Assembly: GCA_947561715.1 (NCBI GenBank)
Contig: OX387202.1
Span: 17,559,001 to 17,623,000 of the forward strand
Length of the DNA: 64,000 bases
DNA from: Ascidia mentula
Lineage: Eukaryota; Chordata; Ascidiacea; Phlebobranchia; Ascidiidae
Direction of reading: 5' to 3'
The position numbers and the translations under genes are program-made. Below are positions 43,100-55,303 of the stretch, piece after piece. The first letter of the stretch is position 1. Each line of letters starts with the position of its first letter. Under the pieces are notes generated by a model. The model searched no databases and was not told the origin of the DNA. It saw nothing but the letters and a program-made list of their open reading frames with translations.

Positions 43100-44484
43100 C
43101 TGTCATATAAATGCGTTCTTGTTATCGAACGTTTTCAGTTGATGGTTTAGCCTACAGTCATTTCGACACGAACAATTTAAAGAAACTCAACATCAAGATG
43201 GAAATAAAAATGTTCATCTCGTGTTAGTTTTCGTTCACGTATATAAATGCTTTGACAAATGCCTTACTCAGGGGTTCACAAATAGATTCATCAGGCTTGT
43301 CCACAAGCATATTAACAATGCACAATGTTACAGGACCTACGATGCGATGGTGTTTACGATGCTAAAATGTCATTGCGTCAACCACTAAGTGGCGACGGCA
43401 ACGCTGGAGCGATGTCTGACTGAAATAGGAAGTCATTGTGTTCGTACAACTGACTTGGAGTTCCACAATACAACACCACACACATAAATCTGTTTTGAGA
43501 CCCAATCTTATGCAAGAACAGCTCGTCCACAATTTTGCAAGGGAAATATCTTGCGGTGCCAGATCCGTCACCCAGCACATAGAACACAACACGCAATTGT
43601 ATTCAATGTTGAGCAGAATGGGAGACGCGACGGAAACACAAACACTACGAGAATTCCCATTTGTTTGAGCTTGATTTATTAATAGCGGCTCGAGACACAC
43701 GCTTTTGATAAAAAAGAGTGTTTTTCCTACAAATGTATATTTGTCTTCCGCAGAGTTATTAAAATATGACAGGAATTCCATTTCATGGCAAGTGATTACT
43801 TGAGCCACAAACAGTTTTTGAAAGAAAACGCATGTAGACCATAGTCTAATCTTATGCGTGTAAATGCTTTAAGTGTAGTTCTTGTTGGTGTTGGCTAAAA
43901 TAATAGTGGAAATAATATAACATTTTCAATTTGTCGTTAGATGTCGCAAGTATTAGCATATATAACAATATATTTTTATTTGCTATGATCACAATACTAG
44001 GAAAATGTAAGCTGTTGGCTTAGTGCCCAACTTCGTGTTTGATGGCCACAGTGGTTGGTTTCGTACACGAGTCACAAACAGGTTTTGACATAACGCATGA
44101 TGCAAAATTTGAATAAAGACTGTTTGCAACTGCTGTGGTCACGCCCCATGCATTCAACACGACAGTGATGACGTTTACATGCCACTGTCACGTGATTTGT
44201 TAAATCGTCACCAATCCATGTGTGACCACCTGTGTGTGAATATTATGCTTTTGAGTTGTGCTGATTGCAATTATCTGTCCTATAAATAAATGTGTGCTTG
44301 GTATCAAACTTTTACATTCATTGGTTTATAATCATTTCAATACGAACAATCTAAACAAACACAGCATTAATTTTATCGCAAATCCTGTCCCAGCATTAAC
44401 AGGTTTCGTGACGTTGAAATTAGCGAAATATTGGGTTTGCTGACTTTTTTTACTCTTGCATAAACTTGCAAGTTCCAAATGATT
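43100..44484. repeat. Intergenic repeated module, copy 4
   Basis: Near full-length homologue of 11830-13148 with the sub-unit at 43375-43640. No gene is recognised. Confidence 0.65.
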
Positions 44485-44664
44485 AGGCCACGCTTTCGCG
44501 GTCTGTATTCATACTGAAAATCAAAACTGAGTTTGTCCTTTTACTCCTACGCAAGGTTCCCGTCCTCGCTGAGCTCAGCTAAGGACACCTGCGCTACTCT
44601 TTGACAGATGTACCGCCCCTGTCAAACTAACCGCCTGACCAGGTCTGCAGGGCGGGCGCCGCAC
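44485..44664 (-). pseudogene. 28S rRNA-derived fragment, copy 3
   Basis: The best preserved of the three, with both the cgcgaaagcgtggcc end and the gagctcagcgagg stretch. The boundaries are the same as in copy 1. Confidence 0.88.
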
Positions 44665-44987
44665 TTAACGCTAAACCGTGACCTGAAGATCTCTTCCGCT
44701 TTTCTGAGTAATGACACAAAAAACAAAAGGTTCCATGTTTTAATGTTCCATGTATATTATTTTATATGTGATGATTTGTGAAGCAAAATATTTGCAAATT
44801 ATTCACAGCATCAAGTAAACACAGTTGTGAATTAGTTGAAATCGTGGTGGTAACGTGTATGTGCGGTTAATAAATTGTTCATTTCTTCAAAGAATAAAGA
44901 ATAAAAAATGTTTCCAGTAATTTCGATGATTTCTCGTTAATAACGCAAATAGTTTCATTTATTTGTTTTGTTTTAACCTCAGTTTTA
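44665..44987. other. 3' flank of FCN-C
   Basis: AT-rich and conserved with the other ficolin 3' flanks. Nothing else is seen. Confidence 0.45.
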
Positions 44988-47676
44988 TTACATCACAGTT
45001 CTTATTTTCATTTCCGAACGTTTACGTGACACCGGATACCACTTGATCGAATCGCCCGCACTTGTCTCCTCCTTGTAATACTTTCCGTTCAGGTTGGAGT
45101 AATAACAACTCTTATACCACCAAGCTCCATGAGCAATAACTGCACAGTTTCCACCATATGAATCATGATCCCGGTCATGTGTGGAGAATGGCATCTGATT
45201 GTGATATTCCAGCCGATCAACTATTGGTGCAAATTTTTTTAAAGTTTAGTTTGCGGTTCAGATGTTAACCAGCCAATCACCTTGCATATAATTGAGAGCA
45301 GTAAATGTTTAATATATATAGATTTAACGCATTTTGTGAGTAACATAGACAAATGTGCCAATAACGCTATAATTGCGAAACACATTATTTTTTAATTCCA
45401 ATTTTTAGTATTGCGTATTCAGACTTCGTAAAAATTGTAGTTCTTGGAGACATTTTTCCATTTATTTTATTCTTTCGGTTTTGGCGGCTAGCGATTTTCA
45501 CAAATGATAAAAAAATGTTTATTAACCTCCACACAAGTGATTGGTTCGTATATTTACTTCAAAAGTATAAACGGTCAACAGATGAGGATCTAAAAAGTCT
45601 TGTCAGGAGGCACGCGACCGGATAATACAAAATATTTTAGCACGCATCCTCATGTGAGTTTTGTAACTCACCCACGATTTAGAGCAGGGGTGCGCACACT
45701 GCGGCCGTAAACATGCTTTATATTACATTTGTATTGCATTTGTAAAAATTGTAAAAAACCTAACAGGTTTTGCTTGGATGTTTGGCTTATTGAATTGTTC
45801 AGTTTTGGTTACAAAACAAAATAAAATCTTTCATTTTTATGCAAGAAATATTGGTGAATGTAAAATTTCATTACACTATAAGGGATAAGTAAATGCGAAA
45901 TTATTAGTTTGGACTCACTGGCGACTGTTAGTAAAATAAAGTCTGTGTGATGCGGCCGGTATTAATAAAAAGGCTGTGCGCCCCTGAGTTAGAGACTTTA
46001 TTAAACCTCCTTTGTATGAAGGTAATTAGATAAACATGTTTGCTCACTTACCTGCGTCACCAGTGTACCCACCAACAGTCAGACGGTAATTCTCCCCTGA
46101 TGAACCGATGTTGAAGTTGCTGTGAAGATGGTACAAATAGGAACTCAAAAACTTGGCACTCAAACTCACGCATGTAGTTACCTGTACTTTGCATAATACT
46201 TTGTGTCATCGAAATTTTGCAGGTCAACGCGGAGCTCTTGACGTTTCCAACTTGTCAGTTCGTGCATCAGCTCCAAGCCTTAATTAATTAACAAACGTTA
46301 AGTTTTATTTGTTTATGCTTTTTACAAATGTTGTTGGTGTTTAGAGATGAAAAAGCTGTGCTTGCACTAATGCGCAGCCCAAGATATGACAATCGTGACG
46401 ACGAGAAGATACTAACACATTTACACACAAGCCTATCTACCATTGTTTGCGTTTGAAACTACCGCTGGAGGCACTAAAGAACGAAATCTAATTGGGAGTT
46501 TGTAAAATGTAAATAAACAAAATAAACAATTGATTTGAATGCGGGTATTGCTAATGTCGAATTACCTAACCAAAACTCTCCAGTCAAGGAACCAAATCCA
46601 TTTTCATATTCTCTCCAGCCCCGATAAAAATTAGTTGAACCATCATATCTTTTCTGTACAACCTGAAAATTTAAAAAGAAAAACAAAATTGACATTGTCT
46701 TGCCTGGATTTTCGCTTAATATTTCCATCAAGCAATTACATGCATCCGTTATGTTTCAGTGTTCTATGCATGTTATAATTAAAATTGAAACAGATACTTT
46801 TACAGAAATCGTTTGTATTTCCTGCTGTAAATAATTTAAGACATCCCGTTATATTACAGTTTCGGTTGCATAACATTACCTTGTTTTTTTAAATAAAATT
46901 AATCATTCTTTGTCAAACCTGTACAATTAATCGAATAAAAATATATTTTTTTTCTTAAAATATGAACTCACTAGCCAACCACCGCCATCAGTTTGCATGT
47001 CGCAATATCCTTGGTAAGGCCGAGGAGAAGATAAATTGTAAACCCCGCTTTGTGTCATTCCGTTTTGAAACGCATCTTTGCAACTGGCGTAAACAACACC
47101 ATTCGTATCTCCTACAAAATGAAACCTAAGCATTGGTTTGAATATGAATTATGTCCCTTTAACGCCGATACATCTTTACTGATATCGACAACATTGCAAT
47201 AATAAAAAAGAACTTTCACCAAACCTGACATTACTGTAAGATTGTTCTCCAATTCATTCTGTTTTGATGGTAATTTCAAGACAGAAACGTTTACGCCTGT
47301 TAAAAAAATAGAATATATTAAAAATAACCTTAAATCATTTGTGCTTAAGGTTTAAACCAAGTGCCACTAACGCAGTTCCAAAATAAAAGTAAATGTTTAC
47401 ACTTTAGCAAAACTAAATACGCCTGAGTTCAGTTTCCATTGCTTCCATCTTTGCTTCCAATTTCCTGAATTCGTCTTCCCAGGTGTTATTGGCACCGGGT
47501 TCTCCTTTCGGACCCTGGACACCACGAGGCCCAACAGCTCCCGGTGGACCCGCTGGTCCTACTATCGGATCTTCGTTGCTTCCTCCACAAGTCAGGATGA
47601 CCTGATTCGCTCTTTGGCACAAGCTTAGAATTGGACAAGTTAGAAAAAGCAGCAGAATGCAGCTGATATTTGCCAT
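44988..47676 (-). CDS. FCN-C: ficolin-like lectin with shortened collagen stretch
   Basis: There are seven coding exons: 47421-47676, 47225-47296, 46972-47111, 46566-46662, 46182-46278, 46052-46119 and 44988-45220. All are in phase, giving 320 residues. An 18-bp in-frame deletion in exon 1 removes two Gly-X-Y triplets (eight remain). Exon 3 uses a TAG acceptor instead of CAG. In the last exon the calcium loop DRDHDS is followed by the shortest pocket loop (YGG), then NCAVIAHGAWWYKSC and AGDSIKWYPVSRKR. Both expected domain disulfides (CKD-CDM and NCA-C) are kept. Expected role: secreted recognition lectin that oligomerises through the collagen part. Confidence 0.92.
45685..45986. mobile_element. 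302-bp hAT-type element in FCN-C intron 6
   Basis: Same insertion as in FCN-A and FCN-B. A small internal change near 45735-45745 replaces the gtcggccgtgc segment. Confidence 0.85.
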
Positions 47677-48290
47677 CAGAATTTTGAAAGTAGGCCTACA
47701 GAAGTTAAACAAGAAACAACATGAAATGTTACATGCTGATTATTTCAAGTCGGATACAGAAGAATGCATTAAAAAAGGAAAAACCCTTTTTTGTTACATT
47801 TTATCCGCTTGTTGTTCATTTGTGTTTAATTGAATTCCGCATTTTATGTTTGAATCACTTTTTTTCATCGAAAATTTAGTGTATTTTTTACACACGACAT
47901 ATGAATGTACAAAAATTAGTAACGTGCAGATAGTTTCACATCACAATCATTACATTGGATTTTAAGAGTTCTGTTTTAGGTTAGCTGAATTTCGAAACCA
48001 CAGCGTTCTTTTGGCGGTTGTTGATTTGATAACTTGGTTGTTTACAATTGAACTATCTTTTTAGCCGTGTGTCCTTAGTTAAAAACTTAATATTTAACAT
48101 ACAAAAACGACTGCACTTCACCCAGATGATTTTAGCGTTTCATATCTTTCGTCACAAACTCCTCACAATGTGCAAACATACAAACACCTTTACACATAGC
48201 AAGTATGTCCCTCTGTTTTGATCTGCAACGATATATTAAACACTCTATCTCTTTTTCTGGCAATGGCACTGCCAACATTAGCACGAAAAC
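47677..48290. other. Upstream region of FCN-C
   Basis: Homologous to 16358-16965. Similarity to blocks I and II ends near tgccaacattagcacg, before the minisatellite, which is absent here. Confidence 0.5.
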
Positions 48291-49420
48291 GAAAACAAGT
48301 GGTGTTCGTGAGAGCCGTCGGGTCCATTAGCAAAGTTTTGATTTGCTTCACTGCATGTGGAGGAAAATTGTTTTCGCTTTTGCGTGGGAAAAAAGCAACT
48401 AATGGAGTCAACTTCGTCCATTAGCAATGCGATAACAAGGTTCGCACGGGAATTGTGCGTGCCATGATAGGAAAGGCCATCATGGTATGTGAACTGGTGG
48501 GATCGCGAAAATAAAACACATTGTACAATTTTAAATGCTTACAAATGACACGCGAAATCAGTATGTTGCAAAAAACATGAATTTTGGGTTCAACATAAAA
48601 TATAATGTTTCTTTACCTGAAAGCTTTCGTCTCAATTCTCAACAACAGCAAACCAGATATAATTATACCAGCACAAAAAGATATTCTATGGAAATCGTGT
48701 TAATTTGCTTTATTAAACAAGTCAATGAATGAAAGCATGTGCGAATGTCTTGTATTACCTAAGTGAAATACTGGTGGTCCAATTTGACTCCCATAGCGAA
48801 GGCCTTGCATTGGAACTGAGGCAGTTGTTTTCTATCTAACCGCCAAAGAAATGTTTTAAAACATTGAAGAGGGCCAGGCATGCTATCGTTAGTTTTGTGA
48901 AATATACAAACGATCCCACATTACTTGGTTAAACAGTTTTTGGCGTTTGTCTGGATCAAATATTTTTGAGCAAATTACCGCAATTTCTGATATGATAATG
49001 CTGGTTCGTCAAGCTGAGCACGAGAAGCTGGGTGAAGAAGGCACGTCGTAGCTACATTTTAACTACTCTCCGGGTATTTCAGCTGTGGGCCGTGGATTGG
49101 GTTAAATTGCTCACAAATTTCAATCCGGCAATAACCTTTGCGTAGATGAAGAATTTAAATTTAGTACTGTAGAATGTGTACACACATTCTCTGGATCAGA
49201 GTGTTAAAAAAACTGCTCTATGATATGCATATTGTCTGTGCAGTTTGAAAATCTACAGCTACTCGAATGGTGACAACAACTGAACATTTCTTGTCACAGT
49301 TTTCTACACGAACAACACCTGGCAAAAAGGTTGAAAAATGGAAACAACAGTCGATGGTTGCGGAATCAAGATGTACTTTCATTTTTCAATAGTATTGGAA
49401 TATGCCATTTTTAGCATACG
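48291..49420. other. Single-copy stretch, nothing recognised
   Basis: No repeat relation to the rest of the window and no convincing exon. Short open frames on both strands are unrelated to any family I know. Confidence 0.4.
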
Positions 49421-49800
49421 AAACCCATCACGAAAAGGTATTTCCTCACACAATCATAAACCATTGAAATGCATTCACACCAAAAATTTGACATTTACTG
49501 CTTTTTAGAGAGTAAGACACTTCAGAATATTTTTTTTCCACAAATTCCGCAACGAGTCCATAGGTTTTCCACGTATTTTGCCAAAGAGAAGCAATGTTAG
49601 TTGAGAATTTTTGTGAATGTTAGTAAAAAAAGAAAAAATGGTTGCAATTTCAGGTAGCATTCTGTTCCAGAATATTGTAACTGCCCGTTTCCCCTCCCAG
49701 TTTCTCGGGGACATGACGCATGTGTCGTTGACGTAATCGCAGCACGGTTCCGCATCACTGATTCGTGATGTCCACGGACATTTTACCTGTGCGATCGCAT
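49421..49800. repeat. Diverged partner of the segment at 1-430
   Basis: Same order of short motifs as 1-430, with more indels. The minus-strand frame here extends to 134 codons (49505-49909) and shares WNRMLPEI and FSFFTNI with the other copy, but the product is not recognised. Confidence 0.55.
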
Positions 49801-49939
49801 AAAATCGGACGAGTAGTTTTGACTGGGGTATCGACCATCTATTACAGGGGTACTTCCTGTGGATTGCACTTGCATGTATAGAGGTTTTCATCGGTAGGAA
49901 AAATTTCACGGCAACATTTTGAGTATTGTTTTTGGGGTG
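49801..49939. other. Short spacer, nothing recognised
   Basis: No gene or repeat is seen between the paired repeat and the LINE ORF1 remnant. Confidence 0.35.
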
Positions 49940-50799
49940 GGTGGCTCTTTTTTATTTTATTTTTCCGTGTTGTTACTGGTTTGACCGGTGTGGAACTTTT
50001 GCGGAGTCGTTGGTGGTGTATCTGATTGTTGTTGGGAGGAAAGTTGGGTCGCTGGGTTGCACTGCTTCAGGTACCGGTGTTTGGTGTCGGAGCGGTGTGG
50101 GTACGTGAACCGGGGATGTAGGCGGGTAAACAGGGGAAGATGGTGCAGGAGCCTTCTTCGGCGGAGGTAGTGGCGGTGGTGCACGAGGTTTCTTCTTCCG
50201 ATGAAGATGTATCCTCCTCGTCTTCTGTGGGGTTGGAGTCTTCCTCCGTCGGCTCTTTTTTGGTATTCTTGTTGGTTTCGTTTTTCTTTCTCTTTTCCGC
50301 CATGATGTGGCATTCGGCCTTACAATGATCACAATGAGGTGGCTGCGACGTATGGAATACCGAGACCAGGAGCTTTAGCTCCCTTGGAATCGGGTTATTT
50401 TGGAGGACTGATCACTTTATGATGAAGGCCCTTTTGTCGTTAATTATTTTAAATTCGTCATAGAGTCGCCAACCCCTCGACACTGGCAGCATAGCTGTTG
50501 CTTGATTTTTGGTGGGACGTAGATGAGGACCACTCTCTCCTCGTCATTGGTCCACGCATTAGCGTAGACCGCCGGCGAGGAGTCTGTGATCAGCGCGTCG
50601 TTTGTCGTATGAAAGATAACTTTGCCATTGGGGAGGAGAACGATACCGTTAAGATTACTGATAGCAAAGTTCATTGTTTTTAGTAGGCCATAGATCGCCT
50701 CCCGTTTCAGCCCTCTACCTCCCCTTTGCGCTCGATACGAAAGGGGTCATCTTCTGGGATTGCATACGACGTACCAGCAAGCTGGGTGGCACTCGCCAT
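49940..50799 (-). pseudogene. ORF1 remnant of a second LINE family
   Basis: From ATG 50799 the minus strand shows, in the same order and spacing as ORF1 of LINE A-C: DDPF, LKREAIYGLL, NGIVLLPNGKV, ERVVLIYVPPKI, NDKRAFIIK, NNPIPREL, and a degenerate zinc knuckle CDHCKAECHIMAEK in which the last cysteine is Lys. A Lys/Glu-rich then Ser/Glu-rich tail follows (50067-50303). A stop after FIIK and at least two frameshifts make it dead. Sequence identity to LINE A-C ORF1 is low, so it is a different family. No ORF2 follows it. Confidence 0.65.
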
Positions 50800-51004
50800 A
50801 GAGTTACTGTACCCACACTATAAGGCTGCTTGTATGACCTCTCACGTCGGATTTGTGGTGCTGAAATACGTTCCAGAGATTCCCGGATGATATAATCTAA
50901 CAGTTCCGTAATCCAATAGCTGAGCGTGATATCTAAACTGCCTTCTTTACTTCTTTACTGCCTTCTTTGTGCCTTTGCTGGCTGCCATAATCTGCTTCTT
51001 CAGT
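50800..51004. other. Probable 5' leader of the LINE remnant or single-copy DNA
   Basis: Contains a short Lys-rich minus-strand frame (MAASKGTKKAVKK then stop) directly upstream of the ORF1 remnant. No function is assigned. Confidence 0.3.
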
Positions 51005-51340
51005 AAACGAATGATTTCAATTTGCCGCTAGATGTCGCAGGTATTAGCGTGTATAATGTATGATGTTGGCTTAGTGCCCAACTTCGTATTTTGTGGCCAG
51101 TGGTTGGTTTCGTACACGAGTCACAAACAGGTTTTTGACATAACGCATAATGCAGAATTTGAATGAAGTCCGTTTGCAACTGCTGTGGCCACGTCCCATG
51201 CCTTCCACACGGCAGTGATGACGTTTGCATGCCACTGTCACGTGATTTGTAAAATGTGCCCCAATCCATCTGTGACCACCTGTGTGTGATTATTATGCTT
51301 TTGCGTTGTGCTAATTGCAATTATCTGTCCTACAAATTAA
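51005..51340. repeat. Fragment of the intergenic module
   Basis: Homologous to about 12580-12950 and 30090-30450, with a small internal deletion near 51055. It ends abruptly in single-copy sequence. Confidence 0.65.
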
Positions 51341-52340
51341 GGTACATTCACAACAATAATATTTCCAAATTATTTCGTTTCTGTGTCAACCAAAAAAAGT
51401 AAAAACTGCACTAAAAGTAGGAGCGACCAATAAATTTCGCTGCAGCGAAACGTCATACAAGGCGTTCGCGTCCAAAAGTGCCTCTTTTTCATGGTAAACG
51501 AGCCTCATATTGTAGGTATTGCAACGTCATTACTCTTTACTTCAATAAGACTGTAATGGTGCGTTCCTTCGCTCAGTGACAATACATGACGTCATTTTGG
51601 GTGTCATAACTTTAACCTCACCTTTATGGTAACGTAATCTGATGCTTTTAACATTTCTGGTTACAAACTGTATTGCGAAAAGTGTTTTAGTGGTTGATTG
51701 CGGCGAATTTTGTTGTGATAATGAACTTGAACAATAACCAGTGAAGTACCTCATCGTTAAACTAAGTTGTGACCGAAACCGATTATTGAGCACCACGAAT
51801 TTATTCTGATAAATTAATCGAATCATTTAGAATGTTACGCAAACCCGTAGGCAACTTCCAGACAAAAAGTAGTTCTACGAGAAGATATCTGTGATCCATA
51901 AATTTTAGTTTTGTGGGTTTTTCTCAGCGGGCTTTGTCGGGCCTAAAATTTAATTACCGGTACTTATCATTTACCGGGTGTAGGAAAATCGACAAGGCTT
52001 CAATAAATACTAATTGACGCGATAAATAAACCAATAACGGTTTGTCTCCCTAACTCATCATTCACTTTTTGTGCTCTTGTTTAATGCAAAATTACCAAAC
52101 CAGCAGTTTTACAATGTTTTCCTTTTGTGCGCATAAGCCTCGCTGGTAGCTCCCGCACGAATGAATCGCCTTGTATGACACCACGCAACAATGATCTCGC
52201 TTTCGCACGATTACGTTCGCAACGGTTTAAACGTAAGTGTGATCGGCTGTATCTTAGAAACTTGAGATCGTATCAAGCTACTTTTTTCACCAAAAATTGT
52301 AGAAAGTTCTGACCATTTTATGTTTGAGTTATTTTCCATG
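51341..52340. other. Single-copy stretch, nothing recognised
   Basis: No repeat, RNA or convincing exon is visible. The 94-codon minus-strand frame at 51542-51826 has no recognisable domain. Confidence 0.4.
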
Positions 52341-52673
52341 TCATATGAACTTTAACGCTAAACTGTGACCCGAAGGTCTCTTCCGCTTTTCTGAATAATG
52401 ACACAAAAAGCAAAAGCTTTCATGTTTTAAAGTTCCATGTATATTATTTTATAGGTGATGATTTGTGAAGCAAAGTATTTACAAAATATTCACAGCATCA
52501 AGTAAACACACTTGTAAATTCGATGCGATCGTGGTGGTAACGTGTATGTGCGGTTAATAAATTGTTCATTTCTTCAAAGAATAAAGAACAAAAATGTTTC
52601 CAGTAATTTCGATGATTTCTCGTTAATAACGCAAATAGTTTCATTTATTTGTTTCGTTTTATCTTCAGTTTTA
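52341..52673. other. 3' flank of FCN-D
   Basis: Homology to the other ficolin 3' flanks starts at ttaacgctaaac, exactly where the 28S fragment begins in the other copies. This copy therefore either never had the 28S fragment or lost it at its edge. Confidence 0.55.
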
Positions 52674-55303
52674 TTACATCACAGGTCTTATTTTCATTTC
52701 CGAACGTTTACGTGATACCGGATACCAACGGTTCGAATCGTCTGCTCTTGTCTCCTCATTGTAATACCTTCCGTTCAGGTGGGAGGCATAACAACTCTTA
52801 TGCCACCAAGCTCCATGGTAACTAACAGCACAGTTTTCACCACTTCTCGAATCATGATCTCGGTCATGTGTGGAGAATGGCATCTGATTGTGATATTCCA
52901 GCCGATCAACTATTGGTGCAAATTTTTAAAAGTTTAGTTTGCGGTTCAGATGTTAACCAGCCAATCACCTGGCATATAATTGAGAGCAGTGAATGTTTAA
53001 TATATAGAGATTTAACGCATTTTGTGAGTAACATAGACAAATGTGCCAATAACGCTATAATTGCGAAACACATTATTTTTTAATTCCGATTTTTTAGTAT
53101 TGCGCATTCAGACTTCGTAAAAATTTTAGTTCTTGGAGACATTTCTTCGATTTATTTTAAACTTTCGATTTTGGGGGCTAGCGAATTTCACAAATGATAA
53201 AAAAATGTTCATTAACCGCCACACAAGTGATTGACTCGTATATTTACTTCAAAAGTACGCAGACTTTTATGGAAAAAATTCTTGCATAAAAAAATGGGCA
53301 AAACGAGTGAAATTCAGCGCGTCGTTAACTCACCTGCGGCCGTAAACATGCTTTATATTACATTTGTATTGTCGGCCGTGCATTGTGAAAAACTTGGTTT
53401 ACAGGTTTTGCTTGGATGTTTGGCTTATGGAATTTGTCGGTCTTTGTTATAAAACAGAATAAAATCAAGTATTTTTTACAAAATTTCATTACACTTTTAA
53501 GGCATAATTAAATGCGTAATTTTCAGTTGGGACTCAATGGCGACTGTTGGTAAAATAAAGTCCGTGTGATGCGACCGGTATTAATCTAAAGGCTGTGCGC
53601 CCCTGAGTTAGAGACTTTATTAAACCTCCTTTGTATCAAGCAAATTGGTAAAACGTGTTTGCTCGCTTACCTGCGTCACCAGTGTACCCACCAACAGTCA
53701 GACGGTAATTCTCCCCTGATGAACCGATGCTGAAGTTGCTGTCAAGATGGTACAAATAGGAACTCAAAAACTTGGCACTCAAACGCACGTATGTAGTTAC
53801 CTGTACTTTGCATAATACTTTGTGTTATCGAAATTTTGCAGGTCAACGCGAAGCTCTTGACGTTTCCAACTTGTAAGTTCGTGCATCAGCTCCAAGCCTT
53901 AATTAATCAACAAACGTTAAGTGTTATTTGTTTATGCTTTTGCAAATGTTGTTGGTGTTTAGAGATGAAAAAGCTTTGCTTGCACTAATGCGCAGTCCAA
54001 TATATGACAATCGTGACGACGAGAAAATACTAACACATTTACACACAAGCCTATCTACCATTGTTAGTGTTTGAAACTACCGCTGGAGGCACTAAAGAAC
54101 GAAAACTAATTGGGAGTTGGTAAAATCTAAATAAACAATTGATTTGAATGCGGGTAATGCCAATGTCGAATTACCTAACCAAAACTCTCCAGTCAAGGAA
54201 CCAAATCCCTTTTCATATTCTCTCCAGCCCCGATAAAAATTAGTTGAACCATCATATCTTTTCTGTACAACCTGAAAATTTAAAAAGAAAAACAAAATTG
54301 ACATTGTCTTGCCTGGACTTAATATTTCCATCAAGCAATTACATGCATCCGTTATGTTTCAGTGTTCTATGCATGTTATAATTAAAATTGAAACAGATAC
54401 TTTTACAGAAATCGTTTGTATTTCCTGCAGTAAATAATTTAAGGCATCCCGTTATATTACAGTTTCGGTTGCATAACATTACCTTGTTTTTTTGAATAAA
54501 ATTAATCATTCTTTGTCAAACCTGTACAATTAATCGAATAAAAATATATTTTTTTCTTAAAAGATAAACTCACTAGCCAACCACCGCCATCAGTTTGCAT
54601 GTCGCAATATCCTTGGTAAGGCCGAGGAGAAGATAAATTGTAAACTCCGCTTTGTGTCATTCCGTTTTGCAACGCATCCTTGCAACTGGCGTAAACAACA
54701 CGATTCGTATCTCCTACAAAATGAAACGTAGGCATTTTTTCGAATATGAATTATGTCCCTTTAACGCCGATACATCTTTACTGATATCGACAATTGCAAT
54801 AATAAAAAAGAACAATCACCAAACCTGCTGTTACTGTAACATTGTTCTCCAAATCAACCTCTTTTGATGCTAATTTCGCGACAGAAACGTTAACGCCTGT
54901 TAAAAAAATACAAACTATTAAAAATTACCTTAAATCATTTTTGCTTGAGGTTTAAATCAAGTGCCACTAACGCAGTTCCAAAATAAAAGTAAATGTTTTA
55001 ACTTAAGCAAAACTATATACGCCTGAGTTCAGTTTCCATTGCTTCCATCTTTGCTTCCAATCTCCTAAATTCATCTTCCCAGGTGTTATTGGCACCGGGT
55101 TCTCCTTTCGGACCCTGGACACCACGAGGCCCAACAGCTCCCGGTGGACCCCGTTTTCCAGGAGGACCCGCTGGTCCTGGTATCGGATCTTCGTTGCTTC
55201 CTCCACAAGTCAGAATGACCTGGTTTGCTCTTTGGCACAAGCTTAGAATTGGACAAATCATAAGGACTAGAGCGAGACATTTCATCATTATTTTGAACAT
55301 CAT
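52674..55303 (-). CDS. FCN-D: ficolin-like lectin with a different signal peptide
   Basis: There are seven coding exons: 55021-55303, 54825-54896, 54574-54713, 54175-54271, 53801-53897, 53671-53738 and 52674-52909. All are in phase, giving 330 residues from ATG 55303, or 325 from ATG 55288. From CPILSLCQ onward it matches FCN-A to C, but the upstream part of the signal peptide (MMKCLALVLMI) and everything 5' of it is unrelated to theirs. There are ten Gly-X-Y triplets. Exon 2 is the most diverged of the four (KEVDLENN). The last exon has loop RSGE after DRDHDS, then NCAVSYHGAWWHKSC, where Trp-Trp-Tyr has become Trp-Trp-His, and SHLNGRYYNEE. It may be expressed under different control. Confidence 0.9.
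53335..53605. mobile_element. Truncated hAT-type element in FCN-D intron 6
   Basis: The right end and its agttagag flank are intact. The left about 12-15 bases and the adjoining intron are replaced by unrelated sequence starting near 53260. There is more internal divergence than among the FCN-A to C copies. Confidence 0.75.

Noticed and set aside
49973..50332. 119-codon Pro/Arg-rich minus-strand frame and plus-strand frames at 49926-50328
   Set aside because: These are shadow frames of the Lys/Glu-rich tail of the decayed LINE ORF1. The frame with conserved motifs is the one ending at 50067.
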